DNA of 64,000 nucleotides from Silene conica (Eukaryota > Streptophyta > Magnoliopsida > Caryophyllales > Caryophyllaceae): NCBI GenBank assembly GCA_029255685.2, contig CM055320.2, positions 10,216,614-10,280,613 on the forward strand, in the 5' to 3' direction. Made by a program: the position numbers and the translations under genes. Below the pieces are notes generated by a model, which was not told where the DNA came from, made no database searches, and was given only the letters and a program-made list of their open reading frames with translations. Below, piece after piece: positions 36,223 through 47,700 of the stretch (position 1 is its first letter; each line of letters opens with the position of its first letter).

Positions 36223-36699
36223 GATGCTCCTTAGAAGGTAAAAGGTCGTGCGGGACCTCCTAAACCAGCGCTACACGGGAGGCAACCCGTGCTTTAGTTT
36301 AAATTTACGTTTTCCTTCTTATTTTTCGTTTTACCCTTTGGTGGAAATTGAAATCTCTGCAGAAAAGTGAAAAAAAAAAGAGAATTCGTCAGTACAATGG
36401 TCGACCGACCACACTGACAACTTTATGTACTTTTTCTGGCAGAGTAAGTAAAATTGCAGAGCAGGTAAAAGGACACTGGTCGACCGACCGACTTTTCTGG
36501 TCGACCGACCACGAATTTTTTTTACGGTTTTATTTTTCAGAGTCAAATGTCACGGGTCTGTTATGTTTTGAAAATGCATTAAGTGTTTTCACTTCTTCAC
36601 CTTCCCAGCATCCCCTCTCTCTCATAAAACCCTAAAAACTATTCACCCACCTTCCTCCTTCACCATTTTACTTACTTTCTTTCACTTTCCATCCTCAAG
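36223..36699 (+). other. Copy C post-pol region and leader exon of the downstream ORF
   Basis: Holds one single 12-mer (36399-36410) and one phased pair (36478/36499). Then comes a stretch with the look of a plant 5' UTR: AAAACCCTAAAAACTATTC followed by CT-rich sequence up to CTCAAG and GTATGT at 36700. No TATA box was recognised. A promoter or a splice-derived subgenomic transcript could both explain it. Confidence 0.5.
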
Positions 36700-37420
36700 G
36701 TATGTTTTTCTTTCATTTTCTTTCTCTCTTTTTAGCTTTATACCTTCTTATTTTCGTTTTAGGTAGTATTAGCTTATCTTTTTAAGTTCAATTTTGCTCT
36801 TAATTCCGTTTCCATGCTTGTTTGTGTGTGATTTTATCTTAGTTTTCTTCTTCTTTTTAAGTTTATATGCTTAGATCTGTAAATTTTGAGTGATTTTGTG
36901 CTGATTAGGATAGTTTAATTCTTCCCTATAATTTTTATGCCTCTTTCCGCGCGAAATTCAAACCGCGAAAACCGACCTTTGCACTGTTCACGGTCGACCG
37001 ACCGGAAACGGAGGTCGGCCGACTGAATTTTGAATTTTCTGGGTTTTTATTTACAGATCTGTGTTTTTCCGACGATTGTCGGTCGACCGACCCGAAACTG
37101 AGGTCGGCCGACCAGAACCGTGTTTTCCTGAGTTTAATTCTTATGCAGTTTCTGAACTTTCTTTCGTATAGCGGTCGACCGACCTGGTTTTACGGTCGAC
37201 CGACCATAACTGCATTTTTCCTGAGTTTTTCAGTTTCTGATTTCCTGTTGCAGCAGAAATTACAGACCATCTTGAAAAATTTGGTCGACCGACTTGCCCC
37301 TGTAGTCGGCCGACCGGAGCTGTGATAAAAGTTTCTGTTTTGCAATTTTTCGTGCCTAATTTTGTTAAAGCAATGTTTTCATATGCTCATAAGACTTATA
37401 TCTTTATTTGAACTTTTCAG
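36700..37420 (+). other. Predicted leader intron of the copy C downstream ORF
   Basis: Donor CTCAAG then GTATGT; acceptor GAACTTTTCAG at 37420, 7 nt before the ATG. The interior is T-rich like a plant intron. Four phased 12-mer pairs lie in it (36992/37013, 37081/37102, 37173/37194, 37283/37304). Splice sites are the same in copies A and B. Confidence 0.5.
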
Positions 37421-37427
37421 ATTTACG

Positions 37428-38858
37428 ATGTCTAGCCGTGATCAAGGTGGGAAGCGCGCACGCACTTCGGGTACAAGCACTTCTAGAGGACGTGTCTCTA
37501 GGACGCGAGGTTTGGCGGTGCAGGACACGGATAGTTTACCGAACTATCCACAAATCACTTTCAGCTCTCCGGCCCAGAAGGCCCGATTCCTCCATCTGAC
37601 TGCTTATTGTGTGGTAGTGGCGACCCGTTTCCTTTGCATTCCAGCTTTGCATGCCTTGGGATGCCATGACGAGGTGGTATCTATGCTCATTGGGACCGGG
37701 TTTGCAGGACTCGCCACCATGGACGAGATCACCTACCGCCTTCTCACTCTTGAGTTCTTTTCCTCCTTCACCTTTGATTCGGGGGCACTTCACCCCGGCT
37801 ATGATAATTTTTGTATCTCTTTTCGCATGTTCAATGAAACTTATGCTTTAACTTTAACCCAATTTGCTCAAATTTTGGGTCTGTCTTCTGAGGGTCTTAC
37901 TGATGACCCCACGGGGTCGTATTCTGATATGTGGTCCTGTATTTCTGATTCCAGCGATGTGAAGAAGAAAAACAGTACCATCCACCTTCCCACCCCCCGT
38001 TATTATTTGCGTCTGTTGGCCAACACTGTTTTCGGCCGCAAAGAGTCTCAAAATGTTAACAACATTGAGCTCTCCATTTTGTCTGGTTATCTTAACATCA
38101 GACGTTCGGGTCAGCAGTCTTACAACACTGCTTATTTGGTCGCCTCTCACTTCGTGTCGGTGGGCGAGGGAACTTCACTGACTACTATCGTTTGTGGTGG
38201 GCTAGTCACTCGATTAGCCCGCTCTTTTGTACCCCAGTTCCCTCGCTATGAGGATGCGGTCGACCCTCTCTCCCGGTACATGGACATGGCTTATGTCAGG
38301 TCTGTGCGTTGGGTCAACAGGAGAGATTATTGGAAGATAGACACCTATCTCAGTGATCGCATCCCCATCACCACGGCTCCCCCTATGTTCCCCCTTTCTA
38401 CTGTTGTAGGGGAGCCCCGACCACTACTCCCGTCTTACCGCCTCCCGCTTAGGGGAGGCACTTCTAGAGGTTTCAGGGCCCCTGCTCCCGGTGGCCACCA
38501 TACCACACCTGGGACAGGGTACCCATCTGATTTTACTGCTCCTCCTAATGTTTATGTTCCTCCTTTTGTTGATGACAGATCTATGCCACAAATGATGGCG
38601 AGTCTTTGCAGGCAGTTCAGCCAAAAACGGTTGGACGATAGTCTCTTCCAATACCCGGTTTACAGGGAGTATGCCACACAAGGTAGGCTCCCAACCGGCC
38701 CGTGGACTCACCCCACCTGGTACACACCTCTCGCAGGCGGTCGTGACCATGGTGAAGCTTCAGGCTCTGCCTCAGGAACAGGTGGAGGGTCTGAGGAGGA
38801 TGGCGATGAGGAAGGAGAGGAAGAGGACCCTGAGCCGTTCTACGACTCAGAGGGCTAG
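37428..38858 (+). CDS. Athila-type downstream ORF, copy C (476 aa)
   Basis: Same protein as at 26395-27825 and 42327-43757, with a few substitutions (for example IPALHALG here, VPVLHALG in A and VPALQALG in B). It is uninterrupted although the pol of this copy is frameshifted and the pol of A is gone. Basic N-terminus of about 30 residues, central region resembling the ATHILA ORF-1 family, then a Gly/Pro/Arg-rich stretch and an acidic tail. No transmembrane segment. A nuclear nucleic-acid-binding role would fit the charge layout but is inferred. Confidence 0.8.
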   Translation: MSSRDQGGKRARTSGTSTSRGRVSRTRGLAVQDTDSLPNYPQITFSSPAQKARFLHLTAYCVVVATRFLCIPALHALGCHDEVVSMLIGTGFAGLATMDEITYRLLTLEFFSSFTFDSGALHPGYDNFCISFRMFNETYALTLTQFAQILGLSSEGLTDDPTGSYSDMWSCISDSSDVKKKNSTIHLPTPRYYLRLLANTVFGRKESQNVNNIELSILSGYLNIRRSGQQSYNTAYLVASHFVSVGEGTSLTTIVCGGLVTRLARSFVPQFPRYEDAVDPLSRYMDMAYVRSVRWVNRRDYWKIDTYLSDRIPITTAPPMFPLSTVVGEPRPLLPSYRLPLRGGTSRGFRAPAPGGHHTTPGTGYPSDFTAPPNVYVPPFVDDRSMPQMMASLCRQFSQKRLDDSLFQYPVYREYATQGRLPTGPWTHPTWYTPLAGGRDHGEASGSASGTGGGSEEDGDEEGEEEDPEPFYDSEG

Positions 38859-39781
38859 GGACATGCTTAACCTTACCCTCTTTGGGGTTCGGTTTGGGGA
38901 GGTCCCCTTTCCTTGGTTCGGTTTGGAGAGGTCCACATTTATTTTGTAAGTGTTTTCCTCCCTTAGATTTCCAATTTTTCCCTCCTTCCTCCTTAGACTC
39001 TTTTTGTAGTTTCTAGTCTTTTTCCTTTTCCTTTCTTTGTTTGTTTCTTTTTCGCCTACCCCCATCCCTTTGCTGTGGTTGTATGCTGATGAGCACAATG
39101 AGGGCATTATGCGTTTTGGTTTGGAGAGGGTGTTTGCATACTCCTTTGTGAATATGCAATTGTTTTTGTGTCTTTTGTTTTTCATACCTTTAGGTGTTTT
39201 TCTTGTTTTCATCCTCTCTTGCCGCGTGTTCTTCCCTGTCGCGCGTTCTTCTCTGTCTTAAGTTTTTAGGTCGAGTCGGAACGGATAAATACAAGTTATG
39301 CCTCGCATATCACATATTGCTTTGCCTTGCATTTTTTCAAAAATTTTCAAGCTAGTCTTTTGCATTATCTACGAGTTTTTGTTGATTTCATGCTAAATTA
39401 TTAGACTTGATTCTCTTCTTGGCAAACTACTACATGTTCTAAGGATTAGAGCTTAATAAATCGGTGACATCCATGACCGATTTCATATAGGCTGTGAGTA
39501 GTTTCTCCTCTTGAGGCATGTTACATCAATATGCATAAACATGAATTTTGTCTTCTTAATACCTGTATGCATTCAGTTTTGTGGTTTGTTGACACATGTG
39601 GTAGAGGTACCCCTTTCTCATTATTCCCATTATCCTCACATAGCCAAATTGAATTCTTTTACCCATTTGCTACATTCTAAAAATTGCCTACCCTAGCCGA
39701 GCTAGTAAATTAGTGATGGGACTGTTTTCTTGCCATCCTTTGGTGTATGCTTCATTGATAAATTTTGATTTTGGGAGAATG

Positions 39782-39814
<33 letters not shown>

Positions 39815-40572
39815 AAAAGAGACGTGAAAAAAAAAAAGACGAAACAGCCTGTTTTCAAGGCTGGTCGGTCGACCAGTTTTCCTGGTCGGTCGACCAGGAC
39901 CGTTGGATAGGTTAGTTGTTCTGAAAAAAAAAAGAAAAGAAAAAAAAAGGAGGGAGAAGAAAAGAAAAAAATTTGGAAGATTTGTGATTTTTGCTCCAAA
40001 ACTTTGAGCATTGGCATGTATAAATGAAAAAAAAATAATAAGAAGTGATCTTATAGTATGGATAGACGGTTGTTAGCTCGGTTTAACCCCTCTTCCCATA
40101 ACTTATCTTAAGCCTCTTCTTACCTTTAGCCTCACAATCCCAAATTTGCCTCGGCATGTGTCATGGTTATCTAGTGTGGGAATGCATATGTACGGTTGTA
40201 GAGATTTTATTCATGTTAGATTGCAGGCATGTTCTTACGGGTCGTAGATAGGTGAGAGTCTTTAATTTTATTTATCTTCTTATCTTTCACATATACATTT
40301 GACCCTTTGCTTTCATGAGTGTCTCGAGCGTACCGCGAGAGTCCAATTAGAATGGGTCTTGCAAGGTCGAAATTTTAGCATGCTTTTACAACATGTTTAA
40401 TTCGTTTTGCTTTTGACATTATGTTTGATTATAGTTGAAGGATGCATTAAATTGGTTAAGCATAGTGTTGTGTTTGGTTGTGAAAAGTATGAAATCCGTT
40501 CCATTAGAAGTTTTATTTTCTTTGGAGTCTTAGTGCTTGCTTGAGGACAAGCAAGGTTTGGTTTGGGGAGTT
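38859..40572 (+). other. Copy C 3' noncoding region ending in the polypurine tract
   Basis: Conserved noncoding sequence with an A run at 39783-39813 and one phased 12-mer pair in the opposite orientation to the rest (39863/39884). It ends with TTTGGGGAGTT (40562-40572), the polypurine tract, but no 3' LTR follows. Instead the sequence folds back into copy B. Confidence 0.75.
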
Positions 40573-40588
40573 CCAAACCAAACCTTGC
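40555..40588. repeat. Centre of a giant palindrome joining copies C and B
   Basis: GGTTTGGTTTGG (ending 40566) is followed by the 6-nt loop GGAGTT (40567-40572) and then the exact inverse CCAAACCAAACC. The arms continue as copies C and B for about 10.5 kb each, interrupted by the hAT insertion in C and a 249-bp deletion in B. The arms carry scattered substitutions relative to each other. Confidence 0.9.
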
Positions 40589-41348
40589 TTGTCCTCAAGC
40601 AAGCACTAAGACTCAAAAGAAAATAAAACTTCTAATGGAACGGATTTCATACTTTTCACAACCAAACACAACACTATGCTTAACCAATTTAATGCATCCT
40701 TCAACTATAATCAAACATAATGTCAAAAGCAAAACGAATTAAACATGTTGTAAAAGCATGCTAAAATTTCGACCTTGCAAGACCCATTCTAATTGGACTC
40801 TCGCGGTACGCTCGAGACACTCATGAAAGCAAAGGGTCAAATGTATATGTGAAAGATAAGAAGATAAATAAAAGTAAAGACTCTCACCTATCTACGACCC
40901 GTGAGAACATGCCTGCAATCTAACATGAATAGAATCTCTACAACCGTACATATGCATTCCCACACGAAATAACCATGACACATGCCGAGGTAAATTTGGA
41001 ATTGTGAGGCTAAAGGTAAGAAGAGGCTTAAGATAAGTTATGGGAAGAGGGGTTAAACCGAGCTAACAACCGTCTATCCACACTATAAGATCACTTCTTA
41101 TTATTTTCTTTTTTTCTTTCATACATGCCAATGCTCAAAGTTTTGGAGCAAAAATCACAAATCTTCCAAAAATTTTTTTCTTTTCTTCTCCCTCTCCTTT
41201 TTTTTTTCTCTTTTTCTTTTTCTTTTTTTCAGAACAACTAACCTATCCAACGGTCCTGGTCGACCGACCAGGAAAACTGGTCGACCGACCAGTCTTGAAA
41301 ACAGGCTGTTTCGTCTTTTTTTTTTTTTTTTTTCACGTCTCTTTTTGT

Positions 41349-41381
<33 letters not shown>

Positions 41382-42326
41382 CATTCTCCCAAAATCAAAA
41401 TTTATCAATGAAGCATACACCAAAGGATGACAAGAAAACAGTCCCATCACTAATTTACTAGCTCGGCTAGGGTAGGCAATTTTTAGAATGTAGCAAAGGG
41501 GTAAAAGAATTCAATTTGGCTATGTGAGGATAATGGGAATAATGAGAAAGGGGTACCTCTACCACATGTGTCAACAAACCACAAACCCGAATGCATACAG
41601 GTATTAAGAAGACAAAATTCATGTTTATGCATATTGATGTAACATGCCTCAAGAGGAGAAACTACTCACAAACCTATATGAAATCGGTCATAGATGTCAC
41701 CGATTTATTAAGCTCTAATCCTTAGAATATGTAGTAGCTTGCCAAGAAGAGAGTCAAGTCTAATAATTTAGCATGAAATCAACAAAAACTCGTAGATAAT
41801 GCAAAAGACTAGCTTGAAAATTTTTGAAAAAATGCAAGGCAAAGCAATAAATGATATGTGAGGCATAACTAGTATTTATCCGTTCCGACTCCACCTAAAA
41901 ACTTAAGACAGAGAAGAACGCGCAACAGGGAAGAACACGCGGCAAGAGAGGATGAAAACAAGAAAAACAACTAAAGGTATGAAAAACAAAAGACACAAAA
42001 ACAATTGCATACTCACAAAGGAGTATGCAAACACCCTCCCCAAACCAAAACGCACAATGCCCTCATTGTGCTCATCAGCATACAACCACAGCAAAGGGAT
42101 GGGGGTAGGCGAAAAAGAAGCAAACAAAGAAAGGAAAAGGAAAAAGACTAGAAACTACAAAAAGAGTCTAAGGAGGAAGGAGGGAAAAACTGGAAATCTA
42201 GAGGGGAAAATTGGAAATCTAAAGAAGGAAAACACTTACAAAGTAAATGTGGACCTCTCCAAACCGAACCAATCAATAGGGACCTCCCCAAACCGAACCC
42301 CAAAGAGGGTAAGGTTAAGCATGTCC
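40573..42326 (-). other. Copy B 3' noncoding region
   Basis: Counterpart of 38859-40566 on the other strand, lacking the last 6 nt of the polypurine tract. T runs lie at 41318-41334 and 41351-41379. The phased 12-mer pair is complete at 41258/41279. No gene; antisense ORFs here are shadows. Confidence 0.72.
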
Positions 42327-43757
42327 CTAGCCCTCTGAGTCGTAGAACGGCTCAGGGTCCTCTTCCTCTCCTTCCTCATCGCCATCCTCCTCAGACCCTC
42401 CACCTGTTCCTGAGGCAGAGCCTGAAGCTTCACCATGGTCACGACCGCCTGCGAGAGGTGTGTACCAGGTGGGGTGAGTCCACGGGCCGGTTGGGAGCCT
42501 ACCTTGTGTGGCATACTCCCTGTAAACCGGGTATTGGAAGAGACTATCGTCCAACCGTTTTTGGCTGAACTGCCTGCAAAGACTCGCCATCATTTGTGGC
42601 ATAGATCTGTCATCAACAAAAGGAGGAACATAAACATTAGGAGGAGCAGTAAAATCAGATGGGTACCCTGTCCCAGGTGTGGTATGGTGGCCACCGGGAG
42701 CAGGGGCCCTGAAACCTCTAGAAGTGCCTCCCCTAAGCGGGAGGCGGTAAGACGGGAGTAGTGGTCGGGGCTCCCCTACAACAGTAGAAAGGGGGAACAT
42801 AGGGGGAGCCGTGGTGATGGGGATGCGATCACTGAGATAGGTGTCTATCTTCCAATAATCTCTCCTGTTGACCCAACGCACAGACCTGACATAAGCCATG
42901 TCCATGTACCGGGAGAGAGGGTCGACCGCATCCTCATAGCGAGGGAACTGGGGTACAAAAGAGCGGGCTAATCGAGTGACTAGCCCACCACAAACGATAG
43001 TAGTCAGTGAAGTTCCCTCGCCCACCGACACGAAGTGAGAGGCGACCAAATAAGCAGTGTTGTAAGACTGCTGACCCGAACGTCTGATGTTAAGATAACC
43101 AGACAAAATGGAGAGCTCAATGTTGTTAACATTTTGAGACTCTTTGCGGCCGAAAACAGTGTTGGCCAACAGACGCAAATAATAACGGGGGGTGGGAAGG
43201 TGGATGGTACTGTTTTTCTTCTTCACATCGCTGGAATCAGAAATACAGGACCACATATCAGAATACGACCCCGTGGGGTCATCAGTAAGACCCTCAGAAG
43301 ACAGACCCAAAATTTGAGCAAATTGGGTTAAAGTTAAAGCATAAGTTTCATTGAACATGCGAAAAGAGATACAAAAATTATCATAGCCGGGGTGAAGTGC
43401 CCCCGAATCAAAGGTGAAGGAGGAGAAGAACTCAAGAGTGAGAAGGCGGTAGGTGATCTCGTCCATGGTGGCGAGTCCTGCAAACCCGGTCCCAATGAGC
43501 AAAGATACTACCTCGTCGTGGCATCCCAAGGCTTGCAAAGCTGGAACGCACAGGAAACGGGTCGCCACTACCACACAATAAGCAGTCAGATGGAGGAATC
43601 GGGCCTTCTGGGCCGGAGAGCTGAAAGTGATTTGTGGATAGTTCGGTAAACTATCCGTGTCCTGCACCGCCAAACCTCGCGTCCTAGAGACACGTCCTCT
43701 AGAAGTGCTTGTACCCGAAGTGCGTGCGCGCTTCCCACCTTGATCACGGCTAGACAT
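42327..43757 (-). CDS. Athila-type downstream ORF, copy B (476 aa)
   Basis: Third uninterrupted copy of the 476-aa protein, start at ATG 43757 after a conserved acceptor at 43765. Same layout: Arg/Ser-rich N-terminus, central ATHILA ORF-1-like region, acidic C-terminus. This copy accompanies an uninterrupted gag-pol (44733-49880), so B is the best-preserved source copy in the window, though it lacks a 3' LTR. Confidence 0.8.
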   Translation of the reverse strand: MSSRDQGGKRARTSGTSTSRGRVSRTRGLAVQDTDSLPNYPQITFSSPAQKARFLHLTAYCVVVATRFLCVPALQALGCHDEVVSLLIGTGFAGLATMDEITYRLLTLEFFSSFTFDSGALHPGYDNFCISFRMFNETYALTLTQFAQILGLSSEGLTDDPTGSYSDMWSCISDSSDVKKKNSTIHLPTPRYYLRLLANTVFGRKESQNVNNIELSILSGYLNIRRSGQQSYNTAYLVASHFVSVGEGTSLTTIVCGGLVTRLARSFVPQFPRYEDAVDPLSRYMDMAYVRSVRWVNRRDYWKIDTYLSDRIPITTAPPMFPLSTVVGEPRPLLPSYRLPLRGGTSRGFRAPAPGGHHTTPGTGYPSDFTAPPNVYVPPFVDDRSMPQMMASLCRQFSQKRLDDSLFQYPVYREYATQGRLPTGPWTHPTWYTPLAGGRDHGEASGSASGTGGGSEEDGDEEGEEEDPEPFYDSEG

Positions 43758-43764
43758 CGTAAAT

Positions 43765-44732
43765 CTGAAAAGTTCAAATAAAAATATAAGTCTTATGAGC
43801 ATATGAAAACATTGCTTTAACAAAATTAGGCACGAAAAATTGCAAAACAGAAACTTTTATCACAGCTCTGGTCGGCCGACTACAGGGGCAAGTCGGTCGA
43901 CCAAATTTTTCAAGATGGTCTGTAATTTCTGCTGCAACAGGAAATCAGAAACTGAAAAACTCAGGAAAAATGCAGTTATGGTCGGTCGACCGTAAAACCA
44001 GGTCGGTCGACCGCTATACAAAAGAAAGTTCAGAAACTGTATAAGAATTAAACTCAGGAAAACACGGTTCTGGTCGGCCGACCTCAGTTTCGGGTCGGTC
44101 GACCAACAATCGTCGGAAAAACACAGATCTGTAAATAAAAACCCAGAAAATTCAAAATTCAGTCGGCCGACCTCCGTTTCCGGTCGGTCGACTGTGAACA
44201 GTGCAAAGGTCGGTTTTCGCGGTTTGAATTTCGCGCGGAAAGAGGCATAAAAATTATAGGGAAGAATTAAACTATCCTAATCAGCACAAAATCACTCAAA
44301 ATTTACAGATCTAAGCATATAAACTTAAAAAGAAGAAGAAAACTAAGATAAAAACACACAAACAAGCATGGAAACGGAATTAAGAGCAAAATTGAACTTA
44401 AAAAGATAAGCTAATACTACCTAAAACGAAAATAAGAAGGTATAAAACTGAAAAAAGAGAAAGAAAATGAAAGAAAAACATACCTTGAGGATGGAAAGTG
44501 AAAGAAAGTAAGTAAAATGGTGAAGGAGGAAGGTGGGTGAATAGTTTTTAGGGTTTTATGAGAGAGAGGGGATGCTGGGAAGGTGAAGAAGTGAAAACAC
44601 TTAATGCATTTTCAAAACATAACAGACCCGTGACATTTGACTCTGAAAAATAAAACCGTAAAAAAAATCGTGGTCGGTCGACCAGAAAAGTCGGTCGGTC
44701 GACCAGTGTCCTTTTACCTGCTAAGGAGCATC
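43765..44732 (-). other. Copy B leader intron (43765-44483) and post-pol region with a 249-bp deletion
   Basis: Intron boundaries match those of copies A and C. Phased 12-mer pairs lie at 43870/43891, 43980/44001, 44072/44093, 44161/44182 and 44672/44693. At 44710-44722 the sequence CCTTTTACCTGCT joins two places that in copy A are 249 bp apart (28778-28790 and 29027-29039). Recombination between that imperfect 13-bp repeat removed most of the post-pol spacer, so pol now ends right next to it. Confidence 0.7.
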
Positions 44733-47700
44733 CTAAAAAGGGTCAAAGTAAGAAACTTCGACTTTTCCGACATACTCATTTTCTCCTCGGAAGTGCTTCA
44801 CATATTGGCCATTGACTTTGAACCTCTCACCAGATGAGGTTTCTAATTCGATCGACCCGAATTTTGAGACAGCTGTGATGGTGTAAGGTCCGCTCCACCT
44901 GGATTTCAGCTTACCAGGAAAAAGACGAATACGAGCATTAAAAAGCAAAACCCTATCACCTACCTGAAAATCACGCCTAATGATTCTCTTGTCATGCCAG
45001 CGCTTTGTTTTCTCTTTGTAGATCCTAGCATTGTCATAGGATAGCAACCTGAATTCTTCTAACTCATTAAGCTGCAGTAAACGTTTCTCACGGGAAAGAT
45101 TAGGGTCTAAATTAAGATCACATATAGCCCACCAAGACTTACGTTCTAACTCAACTGGTAAATGACAAGTTTTACCATAAATCAATCGGAATGGTGACAT
45201 TCCTATTGGAGTTTTGAACGCGGTTCTATAGGCCCATAAAACATCATCAAGTTTTAGACTCCAATCTTTCCTAGACTTAGAAACTACCTTGGCTAGGGTC
45301 TCCTTGAGTTCTCTATTAGAGATCTCAACTTGACCACTAGTTTGAGGGTGATAAGCTAAACCCCTACGGTGTTGGACACCGAATTTATTTAACAAGTCAC
45401 CTAAGCGTTTCTCTTTAAAATGCATACCTCCATCACTTATGACAACCCTAGGGACACCAAAACGAGGAAATATGATTTTTTTAAACATCTTAATAACAGC
45501 TTTTGCATCACAATGGGGAGTAGCAATAGCTTCTACCCACTTAGACACATAATCAACAGCTACAAGAATATACCTGTTACCTTGACTACTGGGAAAAGGT
45601 CCTTGATAATCAATGCCCCAGACATCAAAAATCTCTACCTCTAAAATACCTACTTGTGGCATCTCATGTCTTTTTGAGACATTCCCAGTCCTTTGACAGG
45701 CATCACAGTTACCTACAAAATTTCTACAGTCAGCATGTAAAGTAGGCCAATAAAAACCAGACTGTAATACCTTGGCCACGGTCCTAGATGGACCGTGGTG
45801 ACCACCATATGCAGAAGAGTGACATGCTTCCAGAATGTCCTTCACCTCCCATTGGGGGACGCATCTCCGGATAAGTCCATCTCCGCATTCTTTAAAAACA
45901 TAAGGGTCATCCCAAAAATACTGTTTTGCATCAAACATAAATCTCTTCTTTTGTTGCCAAGACAACTCATGAGGGATTTTACCTGTAACAGCAAAATTAG
46001 CAAAATCAGCATACCAAGGAGGGGGATAAGAACCTGAACTATTAATGATAAATAAACTCTCATCAGGAAACGAATCATCAATAGGTAAAGAATCTTCCCC
46101 ATCAGTCAACTGTAGGCGAGATAGGTGGTCAGCTACCACGTTTTCCGCGCCTTTCTTGTCCCTGATCTCAATGTCAAATTCTTGGAGAAGGAGGATCCAC
46201 CTTAAAAGTCTTGGCTTTGAATCCTTCTTTTGAAAAAGACCTTTTAAGGCTGCATGGTCAGTATAAACAATTACCTTATTACCCACTAAATATGACCTGA
46301 ATTTTTCTAAGGCAAATATGACAACCAGCATCTCCTTCTCGGTGGTGAAATAGTTGACTTGAGTCTCATCCAGGGTGCGGCTCGCATAGTATATAGCATT
46401 AAGAGCCTTGTTCTTCCTTTGACCAAGCACAGCACCCAGAGCATAATCACTAGCATCGCACATGATTTCAAATGGGAGATCCCAATCTGGTGGCTGGATG
46501 ATTGGTGCTGAGACCAAAGCTTCCTTCAACCTGTTAAAAGCTGAAAGGCACTCATCAGAAAATTCAAAGATGGCATCTTTAAGAAGCAATTGTGTAAGTG
46601 GTTTAGCAATTTTAGAGAAGTCCTTAATGAAACGCCTGTAAAAACCTGCGTGCCCTAAGAAACTTCTCACCCCTTTGACATTAATAGGAGGGGGTAATTG
46701 CTCAATCACCTGCACTTTTGCTTTATCTACATGTATACCTTTATCTGAAATTAGATGCCCTAATACTACCCCTTCAGTAACCATAAAATGACACTTCTCC
46801 CAATTTAAGACAAGGTTTACATCAATACATCGCTGCAAGACTTTATCAAGATTAGCTAAGCATTGATCAAAAGCATTACCGTAAACAGAGAAATCATCCA
46901 TAAATACTTCCATAATGTTTTCTATAAAGTTTGAAAAAATACCCATCATACACCTTTGAAAAGTAGCAGGAGCATTGCATAGCCCAAAAGGCATCCTGCG
47001 ATAAGCAAAAACACCCTGTGGGCATGTAAAAGTAGTCTTACTCTGATCATCAGGATGGATGGGAATCTGGAAGAAACCTGAATAACCGTCTAGAAAACAG
47101 AAGAATTTATTAGAAGCCAGTCTTTCAGTCATTTGGTCAACAAAAGGAAGGGGGAAATGGTCTTTCTTGGTGGCGGCATTTAACTGTCTATAATCAATGC
47201 ACATCCGCCACCCTGTTACAACTCTAGTTGGTATTAACTCATTTTTGTCATTCTTAACCACTGTGGTCCCTCCTTTCTTAGGAACCACCTGAACTGGGCT
47301 AACCCACTTAGAATTTCCAACCGGATAGATAATACCTGCATCAAGAAGCTTCATAACCTCAGCCATAACTACGTCCTGCATCTTAGGATTTAACTTACGC
47401 TGTCCCTGTCTGTAAGGCTTATGCCCTTCCTCTAAATCAATTCTGTGCATACAAACATCAGGGCTTATACCCTTAATATCATCCAAAGAATAACCTAGAG
47501 CTTTTCTATTCTTTTTAAGAACAGTCATTAAGGCAGAAAGTTGGTCAGGACTAAGTTTAGAGCTAACAATCGCAGGGTACTGTTCAGTATCATCTAAGAA
47601 AACATATTTAAGATTAGGAGGAAGTGGCTTACGCTCTGGTGCTTTTACCTCAACTGCCTGAACAGAATTAGTATCTATAGAATAGCACATGTTTACCAGA

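Noticed and set aside
24254..37315. CRISPR-like array
   Set aside because: Repeats are 12 bp with 9-bp spacers, occur as isolated pairs spread over an LTR retrotransposon in a plant genome, and have no cas genes.
40555..40588. Palindrome explained purely as a long-read fold-back artefact
   Set aside because: The arms differ by substitutions, an 804-bp insertion with its own target duplication, and a 249-bp deletion. A fold-back of one molecule would give matching arms. Read-level confirmation is still desirable.
26395..43757. Retroviral envelope protein in the Athila-like copies
   Set aside because: The position fits the env-like slot, but the protein has no signal peptide or membrane segment and has charged ends, so an envelope role is not supported.
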